A model generated the notes under the pieces. The model did no database searches. It was not told the origin of the DNA and saw only the letters and a list, made by a program, of their open reading frames with translations. The translations under genes and the position numbers were made by a program. Below are positions 12,694 through 23,236 of a DNA stretch of 64,000 bases, piece by piece. The number at the start of each line of letters is the position of its first letter. Position 1 is the first letter of the stretch. The stretch lies in contig NC_069124.1 of the NCBI RefSeq assembly GCF_026914265.1, positions 13,785,088-13,849,087 on the forward strand, given 5' to 3'. The stretch comes from Mya arenaria. Its lineage: Eukaryota; Mollusca; Bivalvia; Myida; Myidae.

Positions 12694-12953
12694 TTACTTC
12701 TTGATATCTCTCAGAACAGCACTGAACATGATGTTGCCAAGACAGAATGCATTGCAAAGGTTAGTGTTTACCAGTGATTGATATACTGTGTATCTTGTGT
12801 CTAGACACCTCATAGTTCCTACCCATGTGCCATCAATATAACATCTACAAACTGAGACATTTATGGCTCCATCATATGCACAAATGAATTCAAGATCACA
12901 CCTGGCAATGCCTTCTGCTCTTGGTGAAGGCTCCAATGTCGGATTATATTGTC
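12694..12953 (-). CDS. Candidate cysteine-rich exon upstream of the Ig exon (copy A)
   Basis: A minus-strand acceptor (GTTTTCAG) ends at 12,954. The open frame continues through CDLEFICAYDG and CRCYIDGTWVGTMRCL to a stop at 12,694. The spacing of cysteines around G and W recalls a sushi/CCP module, but the match is weak and no family is claimed. The true 3' limit is uncertain: possible donors are AG|GTGTCT after TMR and CTG|GTAAAC further on. It enters in phase 1, which suits the phase 1-1 Ig exon. Copy B carries a 13-bp deletion here and is out of frame. Confidence 0.35.
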
Positions 12954-14311
12954 CTGAAAACTTTTGCATGAGTAAACGAGTAACTAAGTATCTTTAACGA
13001 GTTGATCATATTGTTAGTATAATATGCTTTGAGGAAGTTATCTTTATTTGCATTTGCGATGTAGGGAAGTTTAACTTCATTCAAATTCTTAGCTTAATAT
13101 AATGTTATATAAATTATTATAATATATATATATTCATGTTCGTTACAATGTATCCTCAAACAAAATAATCACACGTGTGTACATGCTTGTTTCGTCGGAT
13201 TTTGGGCGGGAAAAAAATGGAGGGGAGAACGAAATAAAATAAAAAGAGTTTAAACACAGGAACGGACGAAATATAATTTTTTATGTATGAAAGTGCTAAA
13301 CAAACAAATATTTCATCTAAAGTAAGGAGAACATATAGTCGCCGCGTTGTCCGTCTATTAATACTTCAACACCTTGGACAGAGATTAAGTTAAAGACTAC
13401 CGAGGTGATTTAAATGAAACCCGAGACATAGATAGAGAGCAATACGCATAAATAAAGTGCGCGAGAATCATAATCCTACGTTCAGCCATTGGAGATGATC
13501 TCCCTCTCACTTTTACAGTATATATTTATCAGGAAGCTGTACAATAATAAAGTACACAACGAATTTAAACGGTACACTTTGGTTAAAAATAGATAGCAAA
13601 AAGAGGGAATGCAGTGCGCAAAATATTTTTAATCCTACGTCCATATATTGTGTTCTGAATTAAATCTTCTTTAACCATATTTTCACTATGGGAGCTTGCT
13701 ATTCTTATCTGTTGTCCGGAGCATAATTCCAGTGTTGACTTCAAGCTTTATTTGCAGATATATCTAATTGACGAGAAGTGCAGCCAGAACTAAGAAAAGA
13801 TATATCTTCCTTTTGTTTAAGGGTAATTGCCCTTTGTTTGTTTTCATTATTGATTTATATACTTAATAATTGTCCTGAGCATAACTCCAAAAGTTTTTAG
13901 GTATATATGAGGTACCTTTATGTACAGAATGATCTCTTGAGGTTAATCCGAAATGACCTGGCAGCAGTAAGTGTTTAGATCTCCACATATGAACCTATAA
14001 ATGAAGAAAGGTTAGAAACTTTAAGAACACTTCTTACAATAATGACATTCCTATTGAATTCACAACGAGTATTCTCCATGAGACAATCTGTCAACATTTG
14101 ACAACAACAACAACATTTGCCCTCAACGATAGCAGATCTGACCAAATGCTGACGTCAATCCAACTGGCACACATGCGAATGCCCACAAGGCTCGATGACT
14201 TTAAACGCGACGTGAAACCCGCTTAATTGATGTGTGTCTATTCTAGCTTCAGTTGTTTGGCATTAACGTTTCACTGATTTTAGTTGCAAGCTAACTTTAT
14301 TAGTGCGCTGA

Positions 14312-16665
14312 TCTTGTTTCGTTATATCCATTTCATGTCTGTCTCTTGTCCATTTCGTTTTGTCCATTTCATAGCTATCTTTTGTCCATTTCGCTTTGTC
14401 AATTTCATAGCTATCTCTGGTCCATTTAGTTTTGTCCATTTCATAGCTATCTCTTGTCCATTTCGCTTTGTCCATTTCATAGCTATCTCTTGTCCATTTC
14501 GTTTTGTCCATTTCATAGCTATCTCTTGTCCATTTCGCTTTGTCCTTTTCATAGCTATCTATGGTCCATTTCGTTTTGTCCATTTCATAGCTATCTCTTG
14601 TCCATTTCGCTTTGTCCATTTCATAGCAGCTATCTCTTGTCCATTTCGTTTTGTCCATTTCATAACTATCTCTTGTCCATTTCGTTTTGTCCATTTCATA
14701 GCTATCTCTTGTCCATTTCGTTTTGTCCATTTCATAGCTATCTCTTGTACATTTCGTTTTGTCCATTCCATAGCTATCTCTTGTACATTTCGTTTTGTCC
14801 ATTTCATAGCTATCTCTTGTCCATTTCGTTTCGTCCATTTCATAGCTATCTCTTGTCCATTTCGCTTTGTCCTTTTCATAGCTATCTCTTGTCCATTTCG
14901 TTTTGTCCATTTCATAGCTATCTCTTGTCCATTTCGTTTTGTCCATTTCATAGCTATCTCTTGTCCATTTCGCTTTGTCCATTTCATAGCTATCTCTTGT
15001 CCATTTCGTTTTGTCCATTTCATAGCTATCTCTTGTCCATTCCGCTTTGTCCATTTCATAGCTATCTCTTGTCCATTTCGTTTTGTCCATTTCATAACTA
15101 TCTCTTGTCCATTTCGCTTTGTCCATTTCATAGCTACCTCTTGTCCATTTCGTTTTGTCCATTTCATAGCTATCTCTTGTCCATTCCGCTTTGTCCATTT
15201 CATAGCTATCTCTGGTCCATTTCGTTTTGTCCATTTCATAACTATCTCTTGTCCATTTCGTTTTGTCCATTTCATAGCTATCTCTTGTCCATTTCGTTTT
15301 GTCCACTTCATAGCTATCTCTTGTCCATTTCGTTTTGTCCATTCCATAGCTATCTCTTGTACATTTCGTTTTGTCCATTTCATAGCTATCTCTTGTCCAT
15401 TTCGTTTTGTCCATTTCATAGCTATCTCTTGTCCATTTCGCTTTGTCCTTTTCATAGCTATCTCTTGTCCATTTCGTTTTGTCCATTTCATAGCTATCTC
15501 TTGTCCATTTCGTTTTGTCCATTTCATAGCTATCTCTTGTCCATTTCGCTTTGTCCATTTCATAGCTATCTCTTGTCCATTTCGTTTTGTCCATTTCATA
15601 GCTATCTCTTGTCCATTCCGCTTTGTCCATTTCATAGCTATCTCTTGTCCATTTCGTTTTGTCCATTTCATAACTATCTCTTGTCCATTTCGTTTTGTCC
15701 ATTTCATAGCTACCTCTTGTCCATTTCGTTTTGTCCATTTCATAGCTATCTCTTGTCCATTCCGCTTTGTCCATTTCATAGCTATCTCTTGTCCATTTCG
15801 TTTTGTCCATTTCATAGCTATCTCTGGTCCATTTTGTTTTGTCCATTTCATAGCTATTTCTTGTCCATTTCGCTTTGTCCATTTCATAGCTATCTCTTGT
15901 CCATTTCGTTTTGTCCATTTCATAGCTATCTCTTGTCCATTTCGTTTTGTCCATTTCATAGCTATCTCTTGTCCATTTCGTTTTGTCCATTTCATAGCTA
16001 TCTCTTGTCCATTTCGCTTTGTCCTTTTCATAGCTATCTCTGGTCCATTTCGTTTTGTCCATTTCATAGCTATCTCTTGTCCATTCCGCTTTGTCCATTT
16101 CATAGCTATCTCTTGTCCATTTCGTTTTGTCCATTTCATAACTACCTCTTGTTCATTTCGTTTTGTCCATTTCATAGCTATCTCTTGTCCATTTCGCTTT
16201 GTCCATTTCATAGCTATCTCTTGTCCATTCCGCTTTGTCCATTTCATAGCTATCTCTTGTCCATTTCGTTTTGTCCATTTCTTAGCTATCTCTTGTTCAT
16301 TTCGTTTTGTCCATTTCATAGCTATCTCTTGTCCATTTCGCTTTGTCCATTCCATAGCCATATCTTGTCCATTTCGTTTTGTCCATTTCATAGCTATCTC
16401 TTGTCCATTCCGCTTTGTCCATTTCATAGCTATCTCTTGTCCATTTCGTTTTGTCCATTTCATAGCTATCTCTTGTTCATTTCGTTTTGTCCATTTCATA
16501 GCTATCTCTTGTCCATTACGTTTTGTCCATTTCATAGCTATCTCTTGTCCATTTTGCTTTATCCATTCCATAGCTATCTCTTGTATATTTCGTTGTGTCC
16601 ATTTCATAGCTATCTCTTGTCCATTTCGTTTTGTCCATTTCATAGTTTTATCTTGTCCATTTTGT
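14312..16665. repeat. 36-bp minisatellite array, copy A (about 65 units)
   Basis: The unit is 36 bp and contains GTCCATTTC twice, 14 and 22 bp apart. About three quarters of + strand bases are pyrimidines. Common variants are CGTTTTG or CGCTTTG, TTCATAG or TCCATAG, and TTGTCC, TGGTCC or TTGTAC. Because 36 is a multiple of 3 and four of six frames of the unit lack a stop, the array gives open frames of 600-800 codons on both strands. The remaining two frames stop in every unit. This is a satellite-type repeat and not a gene. Confidence 0.97.
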
Positions 16666-16839
16666 CTCGGTGACTGTCAATTAGCTTGACAAATGTAGTG
16701 TGCTTTTCATGTTGTTCAATTTAAAATACGATTACAAAAGAATACTTGCTGTGTATAAAGTGTGTGATAAGGCGGATAAAAACATACGTTTTTTTTATTT
16801 TTTAAGTACCATATCTGATGTACCAATGAAAGGATTTCA

Positions 16840-17130
16840 AAATAATTTGGCCCAAATATATTTCACTTTAAAGCTGCATTTTCTCTCAGATTTACCCTTT
16901 TAGGCAACTTTTTTTATTCTTTGTCGTCTTTGAATGAACCATTTTTGCGTAAAAAATTGAAAAACAGTGATATTATACTGCTGACAAAAGATCAGATCGC
17001 AGATTTTCATATTTCCGTTCGAAAATTAATGATTTATTGCTAAAAATGCTACTAACGCTTTAAGAAAAATGCATAAAACATCATTTCCTGAATATAAATA
17101 TGAAAACCCGCGATCTGACTTTTTGTTCAT
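16840..17130 (+). repeat. Hairpin repeat (MITE-like) next to the array, copy A
   Basis: From CTGCTGACAAAAGATCAG at 16,978 to about 17,126 the sequence is an imperfect inverted repeat: AGATCGCAGATTTTCATATT on the left faces GAAAACCCGCGATCT on the right. A flanking part with TTTAAAGCTGCATT (about 16,872) belongs to the same unit, because it recurs with it at 31,150 and, inverted, at about 42,525. No coding capacity is present. Confidence 0.6.
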
Positions 17131-17835
17131 AATTCCAACTGGCAACCGTCGAATACCAACATTGCGTGATCACTTTAAACGTGATTTGAAACCCGCTTGA
17201 AATGTGACTGTTCAAGCTGGAAGTGGAAACAAATCGAAAACGTGCTGCAAACACACATGCAATTACCCGGGGTGCATTTTAGGAAGACAGTGATTCGTTA
17301 TGTTTATATCATTGCTGTAATCAAATAAATATTAATAATTAAATGAATCACGATATATTCGTTATGGGATTAAACACGTTATTGACTGCAAACAATTAAA
17401 AATAATAAAACAAATCTGAATCACTGTCAAGAAACTGAAAGAAGCAGAGACGTTTCCATGCATTTTTTGTGTGTAAAATTCCCTAGAATCTTCTAATAAG
17501 AAGAATTTGGATAGACAAATTATTTGCATTTCAATTATTAATAAGTATATGTTAGATTTAATTGAAACAGGTGATATACATTATCTTAATAAAAATAATA
17601 CAACTGAAGGGAATGCATAAGCACATTTGCCCATGGCGTTAATTTGCCCTTGTACCCCCAGGGTTAAATCTCGTCATGTAAACGAGATATATTAACATAT
17701 TGATCTTCACTATGAAACATTATAACATGTTAAGATCAGATCTTTTTAACGTATTAAACAACTTTAAGGTAGAATAAGCACACATATAACAGTTCAAAAA
17801 TAATGTGATTAACTTATTATGTCTACATCGCACGA

Positions 17836-18001
17836 TTAGATCACTGATTCTTCGGAAGACCCAGCTATCGGATGGCTATGCATAGAGTCTGACACCACAG
17901 TCGCCATGGTTTCCGGTTCCAACTCCGGACCATAGCTGCTGGACTGTTTCCGGTAACTACTCCGTTCACGGATGCTGTATGCGCTGCTCCATCGGCGGCC
18001 A
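17836..18001 (-). CDS. GPCR copy A, exon 2 (cytoplasmic tail)
   Basis: The acceptor is CATTTTAG|T at 18,002-18,001 on the minus strand. The exon starts in phase 2 and reads SGRRWSSAYSIRERSSYRKQ and on to a tail ending SSEESVI, with stop TAA at 17,836-17,838. It joins exon 1 (ending CCA AG at 18,812) in frame. The same exon is found in copies B and C, with an in-frame size difference against C. Confidence 0.8.
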
Positions 18002-18084
18002 CTAAAATGTTCGTTAGATTTGTTAACACTTGCTCATGATAAAACGGACGGACGGACAGACAGACAGACAGACAAAGAATAATA

Positions 18085-18119
<35 letters not shown>

Positions 18120-18128
18120 GTAAATAAG

Positions 18129-18227
<99 letters not shown>

Positions 18228-19878
18228 ATTACCAACCAACTAACCAACTTACTAAATAAATAAATACAGGTGAGTAAGTAAGTCAATTCATAAATAGTAG
18301 AAGTATGATCGATGTTTAAGTAAATGTATAATTAGTAAACGATCGTAAAATATTTTCAAGTCGTTCAAGCAACGCATGATAACTCGACTAAATTATATAT
18401 ATTGTGTAGTGACTGTTCAAAGAAATCCTACACTTTCTACATTCTGCATTATTGATTTATAGTTTTTTTCTTTCTATTGTAAACATCATGTATCCTGTCT
18501 CCATTCCAATTACCTTATTTTTGGTTTTGTTAAGGGAAGTATCACATTGAACACCTTGTATATTTGTTCAATATTGAATATTCTTTTATATTCAGCCTTT
18601 GAACAATAGTTTGTATACATCCTATCTTTGTGAATGTTAATTCATCAATTATGTTTGAATACGTTTTCCTCATTAACTATTTATTTTCCGATTCACATGC
18701 CTTCTTTCTGGGACGCAATAAAGTATTGAATTCAATTGAATACCTTACAATATTATTAAATCCAATGTTCGATGAATTTTCTTATTAAAGTTGGATGCGC
18801 ATGACACTGACCTTGGTTTACAGCAGAGGACAGCCCGGAGCTCCCGAGAGAAGCGGTCGTTCATGGCTGTGTATAGGTAGAAGTTGACGCAGTAATTGGA
18901 GTAACTACACAAGTTGATTGTACTCTGGGCAAGGTCCATCCGGGCTACGTCAGCTTTATCCCCAGAGTCTTTGAACCCAGGACTGAGGTAAGAATCGACC
19001 ACAAAGAAAATGCTAATCGGTGCGGTGGCCGCTAGAAAGTATATCGTGCATACCAGGAGCATCTTTGTCATGCGTACGCTAAACCTGTTAGTATTCCGGA
19101 CATACCGCTCATGCATCATGTTAGAGCGCTTTAACTGAACATTTCTGAGTATTCGGATTAGAAATATGTTTGAAATGAACATGATGACGAAGGGAACTAA
19201 GCTATATACAGTGAGATCGATATAAACGAACACGTAATCGTCAAACCATGAAAACTCTTGTGTCAAAGATGAACACTCTCCCTCAGTGAAATCATTGATA
19301 CCATTGGTGAAAAAGAAATGTATGTTTACTAGAATCAATACAAACAACGTAATTACAAGTCCTATTTTAACCCGTTTAGTTGTATACCAACGTTTATAAC
19401 GGAACGGAAAATATGTTTTTACAACCCGTTCTACGGAGACTCCAACGAGAATCCACGAAGAGAACTGCATTGACGAGTAGATGAAGAAATAATAAAACTT
19501 GCAGCTGGCGTTACTGATGAGACGAATATCGTAGTCGAATGTGTATAAAATCCAGTAGCGAGGAAGTCCCGTCAACAAAACGACGGAATCTGTTATAGCG
19601 AGAAACAGGAGAAACGTTAAAGTTGGCTGGCGCGCGGTGCCGAGTCGCGTCAGCACGCGCACCGTCAACGCGTTGCCTAGCAATCCTGCACAAAATAGAA
19701 TAAGAGGAACCGTCCGCCATAGCCAGTTGGAGACCGTTTCTTGTACGTAGGTGATGGTAGCGGTCTCCTTTGTAACGGAGTCGCTTGTCGCGGTGGTGAT
19801 ATTTATACATGGTGTCGTAGTATTGTCCCCGATATATGAGTAATCTAGCGAAAATATGCTATCTGTGGTGTTATGCAT
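17836..19878 (-). CDS. Rhodopsin-class GPCR, copy A (two exons: 18812..19878 and 17836..18001)
   Basis: A seven-helix surface receptor, probably for a peptide or small ligand, coupling to G proteins. The spliced product would be 410 residues. Visible motifs: N-glycosylation sites in the N-terminus (HNTT, DNTT, INIT); TM1 with GNALTVRVL; TM2 LAITDS; TM3 after C of CKFYYFF, then VSVERV in place of DRY; TM6 TAPISIFFV without the usual CWxP; TM7 NFYLYTA in place of NPxxY; helix 8 NDRFSREL with a CC pair that may be palmitoylated. The style is that of molluscan orphan receptors near FMRFamide-like groups. The start is the ATG shared by all three copies; frames upstream of it are not conserved. If exon 1 is not spliced, it reads on to a stop at 18,745 (377 residues), through sequence that looks intronic. 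The donor is AAG|GTCAGT, weaker than the GTGAGT of copy C. Confidence 0.88.
18083..18228. repeat. (TAAA)n microsatellite in the GPCR A intron
   Basis: A long AAAT tetranucleotide run is preceded by a GGAC/AGAC run (18,043-18,074). It gives spurious YLFI-rich open frames on the minus strand. Confidence 0.95.
18480..18763 (+). mobile_element. Possible LINE 3'-end fragment in the GPCR A intron
   Basis: The sequence ends in GGGACGCAATAAAGTATTGAA followed by an ATTGAA-type simple repeat. This resembles the 3' end of a non-LTR retrotransposon with a short tandem tail. The same stretch is in copy B. No reverse transcriptase part is present. The call rests on style only. Confidence 0.35.
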
Positions 19879-20384
19879 TTGTTTTGATTCGAGTGTTTTA
19901 TCGCTTAAAAAAGACCCTACACTGCCGTTTTCCGTTTGATGGCAATATATCCTGTTTAAAACGATCGATCAGAAAACAATCCTGGAAACGGATCCCTGTG
20001 GAACGAGGTCAAATACAAAGGAATCATCTCCAGTGTCATTTCAATTTCCTACAGTACGTTATGTATAGCCAGTATTCCTTTGTATTAATTTTGTTCATCA
20101 GATTTAATTTCACCAAATCTTACAATATGGTTACCGTTTATGTTTCATTAATTTCACAACACATTGTAGTACTATTGAATATGTTATAATAAGCGAGTCA
20201 TGTATTGATATCACACAAACTACACATCGTCTGACGAATATATAAAACAGTCCGGTTGAAACACATTTTCGTTTATCATAATTACGTGCAAGAACCTCAA
20301 CAAAACGATAACAAATGAAAAAGTTTCCTCTTTCAAATATATTCACCTCTCTGTCTTGTCTTTCTATGAGCTCATTTGTAACTG

Positions 20385-20435
20385 TGATAACTGTCGTTAG
20401 ATAACTTTCACTTTCGTTATCTTTTATGAGATAAT
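20385..20435. promoter_or_regulatory. Cluster of GATAAC/GTTATC motifs upstream of GPCR A
   Basis: Three to four GATAA-type motifs on both strands (TGATAACTG, AGATAACTTT, CGTTATCTT, GAGATAATT) lie about 510-560 bp upstream of the ATG. The cluster is kept upstream of copies B and C at a similar distance. It could bind GATA-type factors; that is inference. Confidence 0.45.
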
Positions 20436-20799
20436 TGAAGTACTGATAATTTATTTAGATACTTCCATTTTTTTATGAAGAAAATGTACTCAATTTCTTC
20501 CCCTGTTAGTTGAAACTTCATTTTATGTTGACTTTATCTGTAATTATATAGTACACGAGTTTATGTGTGCGATAATTCACATCTGAAGAAGCGATTTCTC
20601 GTAAATACATGTGCATTTTGATTAAATAAGAAAAGGTATGACATATGCTATTTCTTTTTAAGTTAAGTAATTGTACTGATAGTGTTTGTTCATATAATAT
20701 TAGTTAATGCATAAACATGCAAATAGTTTAAGTGAAAATCTGATTCGGAATGAAGATTAATATCTTATAAACACTATTGATCAGTGTTTAATATTCACT

Positions 20800-21476
20800 T
20801 GATAGTGCCTTCATTGCTTACATTGATGCATTGAATATGCCCTAAATGCTAACATTGATGAGTTAAAGGTGCCCTTCTTGCTCGCATTTATGCGTTGGAG
20901 GTGCCCTTCTTGCTCACATTGATGCATTTGAGGTGTCCTTCTTGCACACATTCATGCGTTAGAGGTGGCCTTCTTCCTCACACTGATATGATGGAGATGC
21001 TCTACTTGCTCACATTGATGCATTCGAGGTGCCCTTCTTGCTCACATTCATGCGATGGAGGTGGCCTTCTTCCTAAAATTGATATGTTGGAGGTGCCCTT
21101 CTTGCTCATATTGATGCGTTGGAGGTGGCCTTCTTGCTCACATTGATGCGTTGAAGTTGGCTTCATTGCTCACATTGATGCGTTAAAGGTGGTCTTCTTG
21201 CTCACATTGATGCGTTGAAGTTGGCTTCATTGCTCACATTGATGCGTTGAAGGTGGCCTAATTGCACACATTGATGAGTTGGAGTTGCCCTTCTTGTTCA
21301 CATTGATGAGATGGAGATGCCCTTCCTGCTTACATTAATGTGTTGGAGGTGCCCTTCGGGCTAACATTGATGATTTGTAGGGGCTCTTCCTGCTCACATT
21401 GATAAGTTGTAGGCGCCCTTCTTTATCACATTGATTAGTTGTAGGCGCCCTTTTTGATCACATTGATTAGTTGTAG
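20800..21476. repeat. 32-bp minisatellite, copy A (about 21 units)
   Basis: The consensus unit is about TTGCTCACATTGATGCGTTG followed by GAGGTGCCCTTC. Units differ at GAGTTG or GCGTTG and at the GGTGCCC part. The array ends at the junction with copy B of the segmental duplication. Confidence 0.93.
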
Positions 21477-21684
21477 CTCAAAATTGGTTTTACTGCAAAG
21501 CGTCAATGTTATATGAAATAAATATTGCTTAAATCAAACAAGGTCAGAAACATTTTCATGATCGATATTGAATTTAATGATTTTACTGCAAGGTTTGGAA
21601 CTCTTTACATTGTATTATTAATGTAATACTTAAATTGCCCTTTGAATTGGGTTTATACTTTTAAATGTGAATCGGATTACTTAC

Positions 21685-21738
21685 ATTCAACTCCAATGTA
21701 GATTCTTTGTGAAGATATAACGTGTACTCCGCCAACAT
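21685..21738 (-). pseudogene. Remnant 3' end of an Ig-domain exon (copy B)
   Basis: Counterpart of 11,466-11,518, with the same retained donor GTAAG and the same loss of the exon body. Confidence 0.5.
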
Positions 21739-22447
21739 ATCATCTATGGCATTGCTTTTAAAAATGGTTTTACGTATCTTAAACGTACTTTTCGGAAATC
21801 TCTAACCTTAGACCTTTTACAATTACATGTAAACATACTCACAAAAATCACTTAAATACATAAAGACTCCATGTCTTTCATTGCTTTATAGCTGTTGAAC
21901 TGTAAACACATTTATTTTCTTACGGTTTTGTGTGTATGTGTAACTTTGTGGGGGAAATTTGCTCGGACAACATTCTGTTTTTCATGTTCAAGTAATCATT
22001 CTAAAGAACAATGCATTTAATAATGAATTCGGATGTAACTCTGTAGATGTGCCCTCTCTTTTTGTAAAGCTTTTTTAACAAAGGACGTGCTAAATGATAC
22101 CTTAACAATAAATGTGTATTTTTTTCAACTGACACTGATCATGTTTTGCTGCTGATGTGCGCATGTGAACACTGTGCTTTTGCAGCTATGCTGCCACTAC
22201 AAATGAACGCTTCTCGTACTATAACCAATGTAGATTATATAATTATTCTCAAAAATATATTACTGAAAATGGTAAATGTGGTATTGTTGGCCATGAATGT
22301 TGTTGCATTTAAAGCTGTACATATTTGTTTTGTGTAATGTAATGTAAATGTTTTAAATGGGAGTATTGGTAGTGTTAGCATTGAATAATTCATGGAATAG
22401 GTAGCTAATGAGGTAGCTAAACAGACTTAAACTCTGTAGATTCTTAC

Positions 22448-22789
22448 ATTCAACTTCAATGTAGATTCTTTGTGAAGATATAACGTGTACACCACCAACA
22501 TTGCTTGCTGTGCAAAAGAGTGATATCCCGTAATCAAAAATGCCCACACTACCTTTAACGGTTGAAATAGTAGTTATCATGGTGTCTATAGTCTCTGTTG
22601 TTTGTGTTACTTCAGCAGTAACGTCCTTGTCATCGTCTAAGAGATCACGAGTTTTAGAATCGTTTAGCCACGAAATCACAGCCAGTGGTCTTGCTGGTGT
22701 TTTCCGGCACTGCGCCTGGTAGGTCGAGTTTTCATGAAGGGTGATATGTTGTGAGAACGGCGGTTTAAAGGTCACGGAAGCAACATGGA
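22448..22789 (-). CDS. Ig-like domain exon, full length (copy B)
   Basis: A phase 1-1 exon of 342 bp (114 residues) lies between acceptor TTTGCAG and donor T|GTAAGAATC. It shows a complete Ig pattern: B-strand cysteine in QAQCRKTPARP, core tryptophan in AVISWLND, and F-strand cysteine in FDYGISLFCTASN, with an acidic, threonine-rich loop (DDDKDVTAEVTQTTETID) between. N-glycosylation is possible at ENST and LNDS. Ig exons of this kind occur in extracellular adhesion or immune-recognition proteins. No further exons of the gene can be confirmed, since the upstream candidate exon in copy B is frameshifted. The parent gene may therefore be a fragment even though this exon is intact. Confidence 0.6.
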
Positions 22790-22989
22790 CTGCAAATCTT
22801 AGCCTATTATACTAGTTTTCGTTATTTATTTCATAGCCTTAACAATTTCATATTCGTCTTTTATTAATGTTAATGATTCGATGTTGTTCATTAATATGCT
22901 TACATATCTAAAACATATATTTCCGAAGGGTTGCTCTTGACATACGATCAGTTAAATCTTATTTCACAGTTCCATCCCATACTATGACT

Positions 22990-23236
22990 TTACTTCTTGA
23001 TATCTCTCAGAACAGCACTGAACATGATGTTGCCAAGACAGAATGCATTGCAAAGGTTAGTGTTTACCAGTGATTGATATACTGTGTATCTTGTGTCTAG
23101 ACACTTCATAGTTCATCAATATAACATCTACAAACTGAGACATTTATGGCTCCATCATATGCACAAATGAATTCAAGATCACACCTGGCAATGCCTTCTG
23201 CTCTTGGTGAAGGCTCCAATGTCGGATTATATTGTC
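22990..23236 (-). pseudogene. Candidate cysteine-rich exon, frameshifted (copy B)
   Basis: Counterpart of 12,694-12,953. A 13-bp segment present in copy A (CTACCCATGTGCC at about 12,820) is missing near 23,115, which shifts the frame in the DGTWVG region. The acceptor is kept. Confidence 0.4.

Larger units (their letters stand above)
11258..21476. repeat. Segmental duplication, copy A (about 10.2 kb)
   Basis: Sequence from CTCAAAATTGGTTTTACTGC at 11,258 onward is repeated from 21,477 onward in the same order and orientation: Ig exon remnant, Ig exon, cysteine-rich exon, 36-bp array, hairpin repeat, GPCR, 32-bp array. The two starts share only AG just before the match. Copy A ends inside its 32-bp minisatellite, where copy B begins directly. 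Confidence 0.93.

Noticed and set aside
14284-16689. Open frames of 600-800 codons on both strands
   Set aside because: All are translations of the 36-bp minisatellite. Four of six frames are open at once, with no domain, and they end where the repeat ends.
17865-18286. YLFI-rich minus-strand frames
   Set aside because: They come from the (TAAA)n microsatellite, although one overlaps the real exon 2 in another frame.
18745-18811. C-terminal 20 or so residues of the single-exon reading of GPCR A (and B)
   Set aside because: The stretch follows a GT donor, ends in a LINE-like 3' end, has no counterpart in copy C, and a conserved in-phase tail exon exists downstream. It is kept only as a possible intron-retention form.
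20800-21476. A CRISPR array or similar repeat-spacer system, also considered for 35,140-38,095
   Set aside because: There are no unique spacers: the 32-bp units abut and vary gradually, in a eukaryotic setting.
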